From: Limanda limanda | Lineage: Eukaryota; Chordata; Actinopteri; Pleuronectiformes; Pleuronectidae | DNA: 64,000 bases | Assembly: GCF_963576545.1 (NCBI RefSeq) | Contig: NC_083649.1 | Location: 10,500,146-10,564,145, forward strand | Direction: 5' to 3' | Shown here: piece by piece, positions 27,876-36,657 of the stretch | Numbering within the stretch: the stretch's first letter is position 1 | How the letters are laid out: every line of letters begins with the position of its first letter | Made by a program: the position numbers and the translations under genes | The notes under the pieces: generated by a model | The model's database searches: none | Seen by the model: only the letters and a program-made list of their open reading frames with translations | Told to the model about the DNA's origin: nothing

Positions 27876-28698
27876 CTCCTCTCGTGCCTCTTTTCATTCC
27901 TCTCCAGCCCTGAGCTCCCAAAACTTGTCATGTTTGTCTCTCCACAGTTTTCTTTCAGCTCAAATGAAAACCAGACTTACACAAACGTAAGGAAAGTTAA
28001 AACTACTTTGAGCTGCTTAGGCTTATGATCACGCAGATAAGGCGCATGAACTGGTTATTAGGGATTTACTTTTTGGTCACGCCAGTTGACACATGTCCTG
28101 TCACACACACACCCCTGTCCAGACCTAAATAGAGTTTGCAGCAGGAAGACTGTTTAGCTATGCAATGCAGAGCAGTGTCACCGGAGCCCCTTTTGGGCAA
28201 AATGTGACCTTGTGAACATGTAATCCTCCCGGTGGCATCTCAACACCCCTGTCTGCTCCTGGCGAGGGAGCATCCCAGCTGTCCCCAGAGCTTACACTGC
28301 AGCCACACACTCTTAAGAACACTGTTACAGTACAACAGCCATATAAGTGAAGATCAAAACAGCTGTCCCGTCGGGTTTCTCTCTGTGTCAGCACGGATTG
28401 TGAGTCAGGAGAGTTCACCCAAAAATAAAAAACTAGGGGTGGGTGAAGTGTTTAAGTCCACAAAACACTTTAGGAGTTTCAGGGGTTTCATTTTTTGTGT
28501 GAACTATCCCTTTCAGTGCCTCTTATTTATGGAAAGGTTTGAGTTTATCTTGGGATGTTTAAACAAATTGAATGTTTCTCCTTTTTCTCTCTCTCTGCAG
28601 TTCATGGCTCCAGGGAGCCGGGTTGGCTTGAAGGGACCCTGGATGGCCGAACAGGACTGATACCAGAAAACTATGTGGAGTTTTTAAAGTCCACGTAG
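789..28698 (+). CDS. arhgap26: arhgap26 (GRAF) RhoGAP, 3' half of gene, 13 coding exons
   Basis: Rho GTPase-activating protein of the GRAF family (BAR, PH, RhoGAP, SH3). From family knowledge it switches off RhoA/Cdc42 by stimulating GTP hydrolysis and acts at membranes and focal adhesions. Thirteen exons join in one frame: 789-825, 1091-1156, 2555-2629, 2736-2820, 3571-3629, 11409-11514, 14433-14592, 15733-15877, 16111-16294, 25016-25054, 25167-25277, 27062-27153, 28601-28698. They give 418 residues plus a TAG stop. All introns are GT-AG and phases match. Order: linker after the PH domain, RhoGAP domain (arginine finger in GLYRIVG, then [13 protein letters not shown]), Ser/Pro-rich linker, SH3 ([15 protein letters not shown] to ENYVEF). 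BAR and PH exons are upstream of the window. The linker and SH3 fit ARHGAP26 better than ARHGAP10 or ARHGAP42, and the neighbour nr3c1 supports this. The protein ends LKST, slightly beyond the human VEFL end. The human alternative exon between linker and SH3 is not seen. Confidence 0.95.
1091..1156 (+). CDS. arhgap26: arhgap26 exon, start of RhoGAP domain
   Basis: A 66-nt exon encodes [19 protein letters not shown] followed by TRG across the junction. Acceptor is cccgtcag and donor is gtacga; it enters and leaves in phase 1. This is the N-terminal edge of the GAP fold. Confidence 0.92.
1157..2554 (+). other. arhgap26 intron, no recognised content
   Basis: AT-rich intron between two GAP exons. 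A short ATATA-rich stretch near 2310-2332 is the only low-complexity feature noticed. No exon-like segment in either strand. Confidence 0.6.
2555..2629 (+). CDS. arhgap26: arhgap26 exon with the catalytic arginine finger
   Basis: A 75-nt exon encodes [20 protein letters not shown] and a short tail (GFAM). The arginine in GLYRIVG (codon 2578-2580) is the RhoGAP arginine finger that stabilises the GTP hydrolysis transition state. Acceptor is ccctctag and donor is gtaaac. Confidence 0.95.
2736..2820 (+). CDS. arhgap26: arhgap26 exon, RhoGAP core
   Basis: An 85-nt exon encodes [20 protein letters not shown] and then TSAIKHYLR across the junction, matching the human [15 protein letters not shown] region. 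The intron before it is only 106 nt (2630-2735). Confidence 0.94.
2821..3570 (+). other. arhgap26 intron, no recognised content
   Basis: A 750-bp intron. I see no repeat family or exon candidate that I can support. Confidence 0.6.
3571..3629 (+). CDS. arhgap26: arhgap26 exon, RhoGAP core
   Basis: A 59-nt exon encodes [19 protein letters not shown], the conserved LPxPLMxYxxxxxFIKAA stretch of the GAP fold. Acceptor is tgtccgcag and donor is gtgagt. Confidence 0.94.
6655..6930 (-). mobile_element. non-LTR retrotransposon (LINE) ORF2 3' fragment
   Basis: The plus strand resembles the antisense of a common fish LINE C-terminal ORF2 region: a block around ctcaggccgcatgga, the stretch gaggtggcatcctaattagg-like at 6786-6804, and gcagcggtttcactctgag at 6847-6865. 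It is degenerate with no open frame. The family is likely Rex1/L2-like, judged from memory of its consensus. Confidence 0.5.
10393..10440. repeat. (GT)24 microsatellite
   Basis: Uninterrupted GT dinucleotide repeat of 48 bp in an arhgap26 intron. Confidence 0.97.
11409..11514 (+). CDS. arhgap26: arhgap26 exon, RhoGAP helices
   Basis: A 106-nt exon encodes [20 protein letters not shown] followed by [15 protein letters not shown]. It matches the human [26 protein letters not shown] segment. Donor is gtaggt; a MITE starts 28 bp into the following intron. Confidence 0.95.
11543..11753. mobile_element. MITE with about 25-bp terminal inverted repeats
   Basis: The left end tttgtatagctatcttagtg and the reverse complement of the right end tttgtacagctatttttgtg match at most positions and both continue with aggac. 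The 210-bp interior carries ccctaaccctaa and tcctcactttgtagg, typical of an abundant fish element. It sits 28 bp after the donor of the exon at 11409-11514 and is followed at once by a CA repeat. Confidence 0.75.
11755..11797. repeat. (CA)n microsatellite
   Basis: About 21 CA units directly after the MITE. Shorter CA tracts also flank its other side, which suggests insertion in or slippage next to a CA-rich site. Confidence 0.95.
11798..14200 (+). other. arhgap26 intron interior, nothing recognised
   Basis: No gene, RNA or clear repeat seen in this 2.4-kb stretch, apart from a short ACACAC tract near 13532-13544. Confidence 0.55.
14201..14385. mobile_element. MITE-like element next to a 3' splice site
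   Basis: About 185 bp bounded by cagtgatgga and an inverted match cccaccactg. The interior is rich in the agtaactaagtaaatgta type motif of a widespread fish MITE. Its right end lies 47 bp upstream of the exon at 14433. Confidence 0.65.
14433..14592 (+). CDS. arhgap26: arhgap26 exon, end of RhoGAP domain
   Basis: A 160-nt exon encodes [20 protein letters not shown], then [20 protein letters not shown] and [13 protein letters not shown]. The [13 protein letters not shown] motif lies in the Rho-binding part of the fold and is nearly identical to human. It ends in phase 0 before gtgaga. A long minus-strand reading frame over it (14197-14718) is only its shadow. Confidence 0.96.
14593..15732 (+). 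repeat. arhgap26 intron with CA/ATAC microsatellites
   Basis: CA-rich tracts at about 14766-14813 and 14953-15012 (the latter interrupted by CATA units). Nothing else is recognised in this 1.1-kb intron. Confidence 0.85.
15733..15877 (+). CDS. arhgap26: arhgap26 exon, linker after GAP
   Basis: A 145-nt exon encodes [40 protein letters not shown] and HTPTHSQK. It matches human [26 protein letters not shown]. The basic/serine stretch is probably regulatory; no fold is expected. Confidence 0.94.
16111..16294 (+). CDS. arhgap26: arhgap26 exon, Ser-rich linker with coding AGC repeat
   Basis: A 184-nt exon bordered by catgtag and gtgagt. It contains a run of nine serine codons (AGC with one AGT, about 16189-16217) inside a low-complexity Ser/Asn/Gln-rich linker, then [20 protein letters not shown]. 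Human ARHGAP26 also has a serine-rich stretch here, but the sequence is not conserved. The phase (1 to 2) fits both neighbours. Confidence 0.85.
17165..17345 (+). repeat. SINE-like fragment
   Basis: Contains a B-box-like gtttaaatccc after a degenerate tRNA-like head, then ctgaactcccaactgttccg and gtgctccccctcaacaggac, resembling a fish SINE family. Ends are not defined. Confidence 0.4.
17879..17892 (+). promoter_or_regulatory. candidate CTCF-binding motif
   Basis: The sequence ccactagggggcga is very close to the CTCF core consensus CCACTAGGGGGCGC. It sits in a short segment (about 17830-17945) that looks like an old interspersed repeat, so it may be one of many repeat-borne sites. Occupancy cannot be judged from sequence. 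Confidence 0.4.
18762..19607 (-). mobile_element. hAT transposon with BED finger remnant, 8-bp target duplication
   Basis: An 846-bp element with ends tagggttgcaaa and tttgcaaccct(a), flanked by the perfect 8-bp duplication agtgcaac (18754-18761 and 19608-19615). This length of target duplication and the TAGGG ends are typical of hAT. The left end carries seven tandem copies of a 10-bp unit (gggaattaac-like, 18808-18877). The transposase is reduced to an N-terminal fragment. Confidence 0.92.
18853..19128 (-). pseudogene. truncated hAT transposase N-terminus with BED zinc finger
   Basis: A 91-codon frame begins [16 protein letters not shown] and continues with [22 protein letters not shown]: a BED-type finger (VWxxF, CxxC, HxxxxC). 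The catalytic hAT core and dimerisation region are absent within the element, so this cannot be a working transposase. It could supply a DNA-binding fragment if expressed, but nothing indicates expression. Confidence 0.75.
21694..21739. repeat. (CA)n microsatellite, interrupted
   Basis: CA repeat of about 46 bp with CG and TA interruptions in an arhgap26 intron. Confidence 0.93.
22380..22560 (-). repeat. interspersed repeat copy (family shared with 34960, 51490, 57680)
   Basis: Read on the minus strand it has ttgtttgtcagcaggatttt, aaaaactactggactgatct and ttttggtgcagatctg, the same phrases seen near 51490-51790 and 57680-58040. The family name is not certain to me. Confidence 0.5.
22671..22740. 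repeat. perfect 25-bp inverted repeat with 20-nt loop
   Basis: Arms 22671-22695 (starting aactgccatgtctacttg) and 22716-22740 (ending caagtagacatggcagtt) are perfectly complementary, with a 20-nt AT-rich loop. A TA-rich tract lies just to the left. It would form a very stable RNA or DNA hairpin. No known miRNA was recognised. Confidence 0.9.
25016..25054 (+). CDS. arhgap26: arhgap26 39-nt exon, Pro/Ser linker
   Basis: A small exon between tttttag and gtacaa encodes [12 protein letters not shown] and joins in frame (phase 2 to 2). It lies at the place of the human KPTRPNSLPPN stretch with weak similarity. The next intron is only 112 nt. Because 39 is divisible by three, skipping it would keep the frame, so it may be an alternative exon. 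Confidence 0.75.
25167..25277 (+). CDS. arhgap26: arhgap26 exon, conserved Pro/Ser linker
   Basis: A 111-nt exon encodes [20 protein letters not shown] and then [17 protein letters not shown]. It is almost identical to the human [31 protein letters not shown] stretch and is a strong identifier of arhgap26. Acceptor is ctccatcag and donor is gttggt. Confidence 0.95.
25278..27061 (+). other. arhgap26 intron dominated by a hAT element
   Basis: 1.8-kb intron, half of it the non-autonomous hAT element at 25687-26570. The remainder shows nothing recognisable. Confidence 0.75.
25687..26570. mobile_element. non-autonomous hAT element with GC-rich insert, 8-bp target duplication
   Basis: 884 bp with inverted ends tagggctgcc and ggcagcccta, flanked by the perfect 8-bp duplication atcgcgtt (25679-25686 and 26571-26578). 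Sub-terminal repeats: three gcgtcgacgc palindromes on the left and several attaatcga copies on the right. The middle (about 25785-26090) is strongly GC-rich with a T8G16-like tract, unlike the AT-rich remainder. No transposase domain is readable. Confidence 0.93.
27062..27153 (+). CDS. arhgap26: arhgap26 exon, first half of SH3 domain
   Basis: A 92-nt exon encodes [20 protein letters not shown] then [26 protein letters not shown] is the ALYDY-type start and RT loop of the SH3 fold. It joins directly to the Pro/Ser linker, giving the shorter isoform form. Confidence 0.95.
27154..28600 (+). repeat. arhgap26 intron with CT microsatellite and MITE
   Basis: (CT)n tract at 27824-27879 with a few CG interruptions. 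A short MITE-like element lies at about 28410-28513. Nothing else recognised. Confidence 0.85.
28410..28513. mobile_element. short MITE-like element, about 100 bp
   Basis: Ends agttcacccaaaaat (28412-28426) and an inverted near-copy ttttttgtgtgaact (28491-28505) differ at one or two positions; the interior has aaaacactttaggagtttca, known from an abundant fish repeat. It lies about 90 bp upstream of the last coding exon. Confidence 0.65.
28601..28698 (+). CDS. arhgap26: arhgap26 last coding exon, SH3 end and stop
   Basis: A 98-nt coding part encodes [20 protein letters not shown] then [12 protein letters not shown] and a TAG stop at 28696-28698. The ligand-groove Trp (GWLEG) and the ENYVEF motif are present. 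The LKST tail is three residues longer than the human end. Confidence 0.96.
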
Positions 28699-29020
28699 TT
28701 TGTGGCATCAGTCCTGACTCGTAAGATACTGGACCGGAAACCAGAACCGGAGGAGGGGACTGGATTTGACTGCACAAGACCGGACAGACTATATTAGCTT
28801 GTATACTATAGTGGAGAACTGAAACTGGACCAAGAAAAACAATATCAAATGGATGTGATGAAGAAGTGAAGCAGAGCGGACTGGGGAGAGACCCGTGAAT
28901 TGCACTGGAAAAAAGAGGAAAAAAAAAGGTTTTTAATCCCTGTGTGGTTTGGATGTTATTGGTGTGGATGACTCCCCAAGTCCTTATGATGATGTAATAT
29001 GTGTGGAGAGAAAAGTGTAT

Positions 29021-29065
<45 letters not shown>

Positions 29066-30305
29066 TGTGATATATCTGGGGTTGATATTTCTGAGCTGTG
29101 AGGCTTGTGATTTTTATTTTTCAGCCCTTGCTTTATTATTTGGAGCTGCACTGCCCCACCGCTTCAGCATCTCCTCTTTTGCATCGCCTACGAATGGAAA
29201 CGCTTTCTGGAGGTGATTGATATGAAAACAGCCGACTAACTCCGTGGTTTATCCGACTGGGGGAGTGGAGCGTTTAAAAGCAGATTTCAAATGATCAGGT
29301 TTGTGCTGAACGGCTTCGACGTGTGTTTGCGAGCACTTTTCCACAGCAGGCGGGTTTTTCCCCAAGAACAAGACTCGACCTGACTAATGTTTCAGAGCAG
29401 GAACCCCAAGGCAGATCAGCCACAGGATGAGGTCACCTGGAAAACAGTCTGGCCAAAGGTCAGCATTGGGTTTCAGCTTTATTTTTATAAATCGGGCCTT
29501 TTCTCCCTCCAGAGCCCTCGGGAAAAATGTGAAAAATGTCAAACCAGCTCCAGGAGCTTATCAGCGGTTTACGACGCAGCGTGGGAGAAAACAACCGATT
29601 CCTGTTGGTTAAAAGCTGGGAGGCCTCACCTCAGGCTCCGGCTCAAAGTTTTTGGATTCTTGGAAATAACTGAATCCTGTGTCACATATAGTTTGGAGTC
29701 ATGTTTTCACTATTTCATCAAACAGGATGTTGTCTTTCTCCACATCAAAGAGCACTGGCATTCCAAAACACCACTGTGCTGTTTCCAATTCACTTCAGAA
29801 ATACACGTGATTTATCACGTTTATTTATAGCTCGGGTTGTTTTCTTCATGACGGAGCCATCGTATGGATTCTGTAAGATCCTTTTTTTTGTTGCTCCGGA
29901 TGCTTTAATTTCAGCTTGGAGAAACAAACAAGTGAAGTTTGAAAGTAGGGATGTGACTCGGTTATCTTGTGTACGTTATCTCACACCACAGCCCCCCCAT
30001 GTTTTTCTTTCTTCATACACAATCACGACAAAGCTAATAGTGTCATTGTGTGACTGAAGAGGACTGACATTTTGATTGGGTCTGATGTTTACAGACAAGA
30101 CGTTCATACTCAAGAAAATGAAATGCAGATGTGTCTTTTTAGAGACACTGAAAACAAAAACAAAAACCCTCAAATTGTTCAGATACATGTGTGAAAGCTG
30201 ATCTGCGTTGGGGCTCCAATGAAGCTCCTCCCCTCATGAGTCAAAGCGAAACCTTTTCCTTTAACCACTTGATGAACATCTGCATCGACTCTTCTGAAAA
30301 ATAAA
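28699..30305 (+). other. arhgap26: probable arhgap26 3' UTR
   Basis: Sequence after the TAG stop. A GT microsatellite (29023-29061) lies inside. The first clear AATAAA is at 30300-30305; further ones at 30492-30497 and 30819-30824 could serve longer forms. The 147-codon frame at 29387-29830 is not supported as a gene. Confidence 0.55.
29023..29061. repeat. (GT)n microsatellite in presumptive 3' UTR
   Basis: GT repeat of about 39 bp, 325 bp after the arhgap26 stop codon. Confidence 0.95.
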
Positions 30306-31844
30306 GAAAAAGATTTTTATTAAACTTCCAGGACAAAATATTGTAAAATTATTGTTGCATTTTAACAGAAAAATCAAACGGGAGAGTAAAACAAATGTGA
30401 AAAAATGAGACTACTTTGTTCATATCTAAACTTCTTATTTATGAGACTTTCCTGGACTGTATTCTTTTTGAGGTGTTTTATTGACCTTGTAAATAAATAC
30501 ACAAACATTTGATAAGGTATAATTTTTTAAGTCTGAAATTTTATATTTTGTATTCTTAGCCTACTAACTTAATTCCTTCTTCGTTGCCCGACATTTTGTA
30601 TCATTTAAGTCTTTCTACAGCCTTAAATATTCCTTCAGATGTTTTGGTGAATTGATGAGCATGAGCAGAATTAAAGACAAATGTTGAACAGCTGCAGCTT
30701 TGATCGTTATTTGTGATTCAGCGTCTGATGAGGATATTTATACTGTGGCACTGTTCACACATGTTGCACTGCTTCCTCTGGGTTTTGTTATTTAAAGTCA
30801 TTTCAGTAGAATTGCTGCAATAAATGGATTAGCTCACTGCTACATGCCATTGACCAGACTTCATCTGGATCATGTTGGCTTCAGCATCAATCATTCATGT
30901 CCCAAAATAATCATCACGCCACCAAGCGTTGGACAAAACCTTTCTTGTTAAGATGCACAGTTGAATTTAATCTGAACCATTTTTGGTATAAGCAGCACTT
31001 TGTGTAGATAAATGAGGTATTTAAGACCTCTGGTACATTTGTTCCCCTTAACTGTGATTTTAAAATGCAAGAAGCATATTAACTTAACTTGCTGCATGAT
31101 CACAAATTGTTCTTTTGTGCACAAACTAAAATAATACACAAGATAACATTTACTGATCTTTTAAGGTGTGTTGTTCAGTTGGTTCGTTAAACAGTCCCCC
31201 TGTTTAGATTTTAAATACTTAGCTGAGCCAATTATAGAGGTGGAATGTAACAAAGTACATTTACTCTGTTACTATCGTTAGGCACATTTTTATTATTATA
31301 ATTTTATAAATTATATTATAAAATACATTATAAAATAGTCATTTTTAGGTACCTTCAACTTACTCTGCTACATTTTAAAAATGCATTCATGTTCACATTG
31401 TTTTTAAGATATAAGTAATCAATAACGAGAGGGAAATTGGTCACTGATCCAATCGGAGCAGGGGGGGAACATTAGACCCCGCCCCTTTCAACTCAGCCAT
31501 AATGATTGCATTAGCGACACTTGTTAAGTACTTTTACTTTTAAAACTTTATCTAAATTAAGTACTTGGCTACATTAACCCAAGTAGAAAAGTAGATGTAA
31601 TACTTTTACTTTGGAACACTTTTATGTATTTAAGTGTACTTTCACTTGAGTAAATTGTTTGCTCTACCTCAAAACTTCACAACGACACAGGTGATGTCAG
31701 TCCTGAGTTCATGTTGAGATAAAATGTGTGATGATCAGTTTTCCAGGTTCGTCGAATGTTTACTCTTCATAATATCAATGTTAAATTAAAGCATTTGAAA
31801 TCGTAAAAACAAAGACTGGAGCGGAGCGTTGGAAAACAGAAAAC
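30306..31844. other. tail-to-tail intergenic region
   Basis: Gap between the likely polyadenylation sites of arhgap26 (+) and nr3c1 (-). It contains a MITE-like repeat at about 31232-31672; nothing else is recognised. Confidence 0.5.
31232..31672. mobile_element. MITE-like element related to the one at 14201
   Basis: Left end gaggtggaatgtaacaaagt and a right end with cttgagtaaattg and tacctc share the agtacttttact motifs of the 14201-14385 element. The arms are diverged and the interior differs. Confidence 0.55.
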
Positions 31845-31850
31845 TTTATT
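31845..31850 (-). terminator. nr3c1: candidate nr3c1 polyadenylation signal
   Basis: TTTATT on the plus strand is AATAAA on the minus strand, in the context acacaataaagttttctg. It is about 4.65 kb after the nr3c1 stop. Other AATAAA sites (for example 34864-34869) could end shorter transcripts. Confidence 0.45.
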
Positions 31851-34800
31851 GTGTAAGATGTTGGAACTGAAGAGAAATCAGTTCTTCCGAATTTCCGCTT
31901 TTAACCAGTGATGACAGAAAACATCGAGATGTTACCGACAGGATGTCAAATGTCAAAGAACAACACAGATAACTTAATTCAACATTTAATCAAATAGGTG
32001 AAAATATCGACACTGACTACAGAAGAGGTGTAATACAGAAGTTATACAAACTATTGTTTTTTTCAAACAAACATTTTATACTTTGTGTTGTTTTTTTTGT
32101 GTCTTTTTTACATTGGATTACATTTACATAACTGAAATACGAACAGAACAGACTTCGATGAAAGCCATAGCCATATATAACAATGAAACATGATCTGCCC
32201 TTAAACTTTAAAGATAACATTTGCATGTATTTTATACAAAATAGACTTTTATCAACCAGTTGGAGGGTAGTGCAATTCCATCAGGCTCTGGCAGATTTAC
32301 TTTCATGTGGAGATTCAACAGGTTTTTGTATTATTTTTAATTTTTTTCCTACTTTAAAGTGACCAGTAAATCCTCACAGCAATATACACGAGATCCAAAG
32401 CCTTGACCTTTACAAAAGATACCTTTCGAATAAAGTAAGAAGTACTACAAGTTGGATAATAAGTGCTACTTAAAATGTAACTACTTGAATACTTCTTTTT
32501 GTTTGTTAAAATCTTTTTTATTTATAATTTTAAATCCTCTGCTTTGGTCACTCTATTACACTTAACCTCCCCCCCACGTTTTCCTCATAACATTTAAAAC
32601 AGTGAGCGTTCGTGTAGACTTTCCCATTGACTCGTAAAATTTACATTTACTTCACAAGACAAAAAAAAAGGTTTACACTTCCTAATGTATTCAACACGTC
32701 TACCTCTTTTTTTAATTTATATTTATTTTTTAAATCAAACACAAACCAACAAACAGAAAAAAAAAAATATTTACTCTCTTGACTCGTTCAATGTACAAAA
32801 AGGATTTGAGTAAAACTATTATATCAAAGAGGATCAAGCTGATGTACTCAAAGTTGCAGAAAATATTGTCATATTTTTGTTTTCTTCTTTACAACAGATC
32901 AATCTCCACAAACATCGATATTTCTTAAGGGTTTAATCTGTTTCCTGATTTTGAAATCTTATTTCTATGGCTCGCTGTCTCCCTTTCTCAAGGCCTTTAT
33001 TCAAACATGAAGCTAAAAGGCAAAAAGAGAAAATGTGTAGGAATATAGAGGTTATGTCTATGTAAAAATATTTTGTAGTAATAGACACTTTATGTTTAGA
33101 GGATATGTCTGCGCTGCTATATACACCTATGGCCGTTTAGAAGTGAGCGGGGATATGGTTACGTCTACGTGTTAAAGCTGGTTTTCTGAAGCACTGTGGT
33201 TTGGAAACGACTAATACTGTACGCAAAGTTACCCCAACAGATAGGACAACGCTTTAGTCGAATCGTCCCCCCCCCCCGGGAATCATCGACAAGGACGTGA
33301 GCAGCATCAAACCCATGCTCTTAAAAGCCCCAAGGCCACATGAGCGAGTTCGCAGGTGAGGCTGAGAGCCGGCTCTGTACATGAAAACATCCCTGGTGCG
33401 AATGGCCGTCCTTTGGCTGAATGGCTGATTAAAAACATGATGGCTTCTTAATAAATAGTGGCTCGTGTGTGTCCAGAGCCCGCTGTGCTGTTAGCTGTGA
33501 GTAACACACAAATGGCCGGTCTCCATGACAACCCGCTACCTGGTCTGTTCATCGCCATTCAGACTTGAGCGCCGCGGAAAGGACGAGTACCATTCAGAGT
33601 AAACAGCTGAAAATCTATATGGTCAACGTTTCAGGGCGGAGGGACGTTACAAACAACGTTAAGGAAAATAGAACACCGTCTATTATGAGGTGTGTGGGGG
33701 GGGGGGGGAGCATTGTGTTCACGCTGAAGCCTGGTACAACTGTTCATGTATTTTTGCTTTGGCTGTCGCATTAAGAAGGTACAATCATATTTTCATGTTA
33801 CAAATGTACCAAAATGCTGATCACCACCTGCCCGACAACAAATAGAAAGTACTGCTTGTTTTGCAAAAAAAAAAAAAAAAACTGACAAGAGAACATCTCG
33901 TGCATCTGCTGGGGAAAACAATTAATTGATCATACACTAACTTGAATGATAACAATCAGTAAGTTTAAGCTGGTGTAGGTGCGACGCTGAGCCGAAGATC
34001 CCTCTCATGCACGAGGAACCTTCGGCCACGTGTCGTCAAATCACAACTGAATCATCACTCCATCACAACTCCAAGAAAGAAAGAACAAAAAACAAATCAG
34101 AACACAAAGCTTGCACATTGCATTTGGCACTAGTGGGAAATCATCCAGGTGATGTAGTCACTCAGGGCCTGAGCTCAGATCGAAAAATATTATTTGGACC
34201 AAACTGCATCTTCTTCCAAAAATATTTCAACTTTAGAGGTGAAATCTTGTGCCGAGAACAGAGGCTTCATTGATTATGTCTGTCTACAGCCCATATACAA
34301 AATATATAGAGATATATATATATATACGTATTTACCTTTTCATTCATGTTGAGGTCTACAGCTTAATAATCACTGCAGGTCGGGTTTGTGCAAACACACT
34401 GAGATGAAGCTGATTAAAGGGTCGAATTTAAAATGGTATTTTATGGTAATGTCCCCCCCCTCAGGAGAACTACACAGTGAAGTTAATCATAAACTTTAAG
34501 TATGTTGAAGTTTGAGAATTATTAAACCTTATCTCTTAAAATGGAACAAGTTTAGTAACCTTATGAGGAGGCAACACACACACCAGGAAACATGCTCGTC
34601 CGTACTTTACCTCTCTGTGATTTCTGAGATAGCAACAGGCGGCCTGACCAGGTGTGACAGTTCCATGACAGTGTATTTAAAAAAGAAGTGAATAAAACTG
34701 GATCCTCAGTGTTAAAGCGGCTGGCGATGACAGGACGGTTTTCACTTATGGCTTTTCATCAACTCACACTCATGGGATCTGTTTAAAAAAAAAAAAAGTT

Positions 34801-36504
34801 TTGCTCTCAAAGACAAAAAAGATCCATTTGAGCAATAATTTGCAAAAGTTAGCGAATAAAAACTTTATTAGTCAAAGCATTGGAATATTTAAGTCAGTCT
34901 GTTTCTAAATATAACAAAACATCCAATTTTTCCAGTGGTTTCAGTTTAGCACAAAGCAGCTTTTGCTTCTTTTTTTTTACCTCCGCTTTGAGATATATCT
35001 TTTCGCCCCTGTCCATTTATCTGATTGTTGGTTTTTACGCAAAAGCTACAGAACAGTTTTCAACAAAACTTTCAATCACTTTCTTTACCAGATTTTTCCT
35101 GGGAATAACTGATGAATTCGTATGAAAAAACAGTCAGCCAGGTTAAGATGACTGTTTTCTATGAGGGTGTGAAATTTGCTGCAGCTTGTTTGACTTTAAT
35201 GAGAATGTTTGGCCCTGGCGGAAGCATGTGCTCCACTGAGTGCTAATCTGGAGAAGAGGGGGAAATATCTGGACGTGTATTCAACATTATATCTGTTGAA
35301 ATAATCAACGTTCTGTAACTTTCAACACAATGAGATCTGAAATTTGGGAGATCCGGTATTTATCCAATATACGTCACACCTGGGAAAAAGACACATGAAG
35401 CAACATTTTCTGAGATTTGTGAACCTGAAGTTCTTTTAGCTGAAACTGTTTGCTATGTAAAATATGAAGATCCTAACACGTCCTGCTGCTCGAAGCATTT
35501 CCTATCTGCGTCTAATTGTATCGTCCTTGTGTGCACGTCTGGGGATCCGAACAGAGAGAGCCGCCCACTTCCAAAACACTGAAATGGCAACAATTTGGAA
35601 AGAAAACAGAAAATTGCCAGCATGAAAAAAAAAAAATAGAAAAACTTGAAACAGACAAAATATGTGGAAGGATGTCGAGGTTACATTCTTATGCAAAGAA
35701 ACAACGGTTTAGAGGGGATGGCTATGAAGAGCTTTAGAAAGCTAAAAGGCACTGGTTTTCCCTTCTCGGATACATCCTGTGTAAACATTTCTCTGAGTGA
35801 CTGCATGTCTGCGTGTGACTTTCGCATGTGAGGTAAGAAAGAAAAAAAAAAAAAGGGGGCAACAATCCTCTGGCGGTTTGTTTTGTTTTTTCTTCCCGTG
35901 GTCAGGTGAACAGCTGAAAACAGTTTGTCCTCACTGTCCTTGGGTCCAGAGAGGGGGAGAGAAAACAAAAACGATTGTATTGTGTTGTATGTTTCTAATT
36001 TTGTCTGCGTGCGGCTTTTTGTTGTTTTGTTTGTCCCCCCTTCGTCGCCAGCAGCTCTCTGTGAAGAGCCACAGCAAGCGAGTGGCTCACTACATTCTCC
36101 GCACACTGGAATCTGGGACGAGGCCGGAGCAGGTGAGCAGAGGAACAGCAGGTCGCTGATCCAAGGAGCAGGAAACGCTGGTTGTAAAGAGTTGGCAGGT
36201 CACTAAGAAAAGAAGTAGAACAATGGAGGCAGGAAAGACGTGGGAGGAGAAGGTGAGCAGGGGGGGGGTGGGGCGTGGGGGTGGGTAGATCACCAGAATG
36301 AAGCCTGCCCACAAGACAATCAGAGCCAGAAACATTTCCTCCTGGTTTCGTCCTGGTTGGCCGAGAGGAAGGGCCACAGGTCGGTAGTCCGGCCTCCTGC
36401 ACTGTAGTCCGGCCAATCGGGGAGCGGATCAGGAGGCGGGAGGCTCCAGGTATTGTGCTCTTGGAGGAGGATTTGAGTCATTGCTTCACAGTTTTTTAAG
36501 GCAG
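31851..36504 (-). other. nr3c1: probable nr3c1 3' UTR
   Basis: About 4.6 kb following the stop codon with no further exon or gene recognised. A long AU-rich 3' UTR is usual for glucocorticoid receptor mRNAs. It contains homopolymer runs (C9 near 33269, G near 33697, A16 near 33866), a TA tract near 34306-34327, an interspersed-repeat copy (about 34960-35240) and a G-rich stretch at 36258-36288. The 135-141-codon minus frames near 35681-36416 have no domain and overlap each other in different frames. Confidence 0.55.
34960..35240 (+). repeat. interspersed repeat copy
   Basis: Contains ttacgcaaaagctacagaac, a cctgggaataactgatgaat phrase and an end ggcggaagcatgtgctccac, the same family as near 51490 and 57680. 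It is in plus orientation, antisense to nr3c1. Confidence 0.5.
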
Positions 36505-36657
36505 TCATTTCTGATGAAACAGCAGAGGCTTGACGCTCCCGTCTTTGAATTTTGGTATCTGGTTGGTGATGATCTCCGCCAGCATCTCCGGGAATTCCAC
36601 GCTGAGGGTTTTATTCACAAAGGTGTAGAAACAGATCTGGAGGAGGCCCTCGACCAT
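36505..36657 (-). CDS. nr3c1: nr3c1 last coding exon (exon 9, alpha type)
   Basis: 153 nt encode [40 protein letters not shown] and [10 protein letters not shown], then TGA at 36507-36505. It carries helices 11 and 12 (AF-2, FPEMLAEII), needed for hormone-dependent coactivator binding. The acceptor reads gtcctccag on the minus strand. Confidence 0.96.
   Translation of the reverse strand: MVEGLLQICFYTFVNKTLSVEFPEMLAEIITNQIPKFKDGSVKPLLFHQK

Noticed and set aside
28232..28660. 142-codon plus frame reaching the last arhgap26 exon
   Set aside because: It reads the final exon in the wrong frame; the SH3 frame is unambiguous.
29387..29830. 147-codon plus-strand frame after the arhgap26 stop
   Set aside because: No domain, no splice context; fits random open frame in a 3' UTR.
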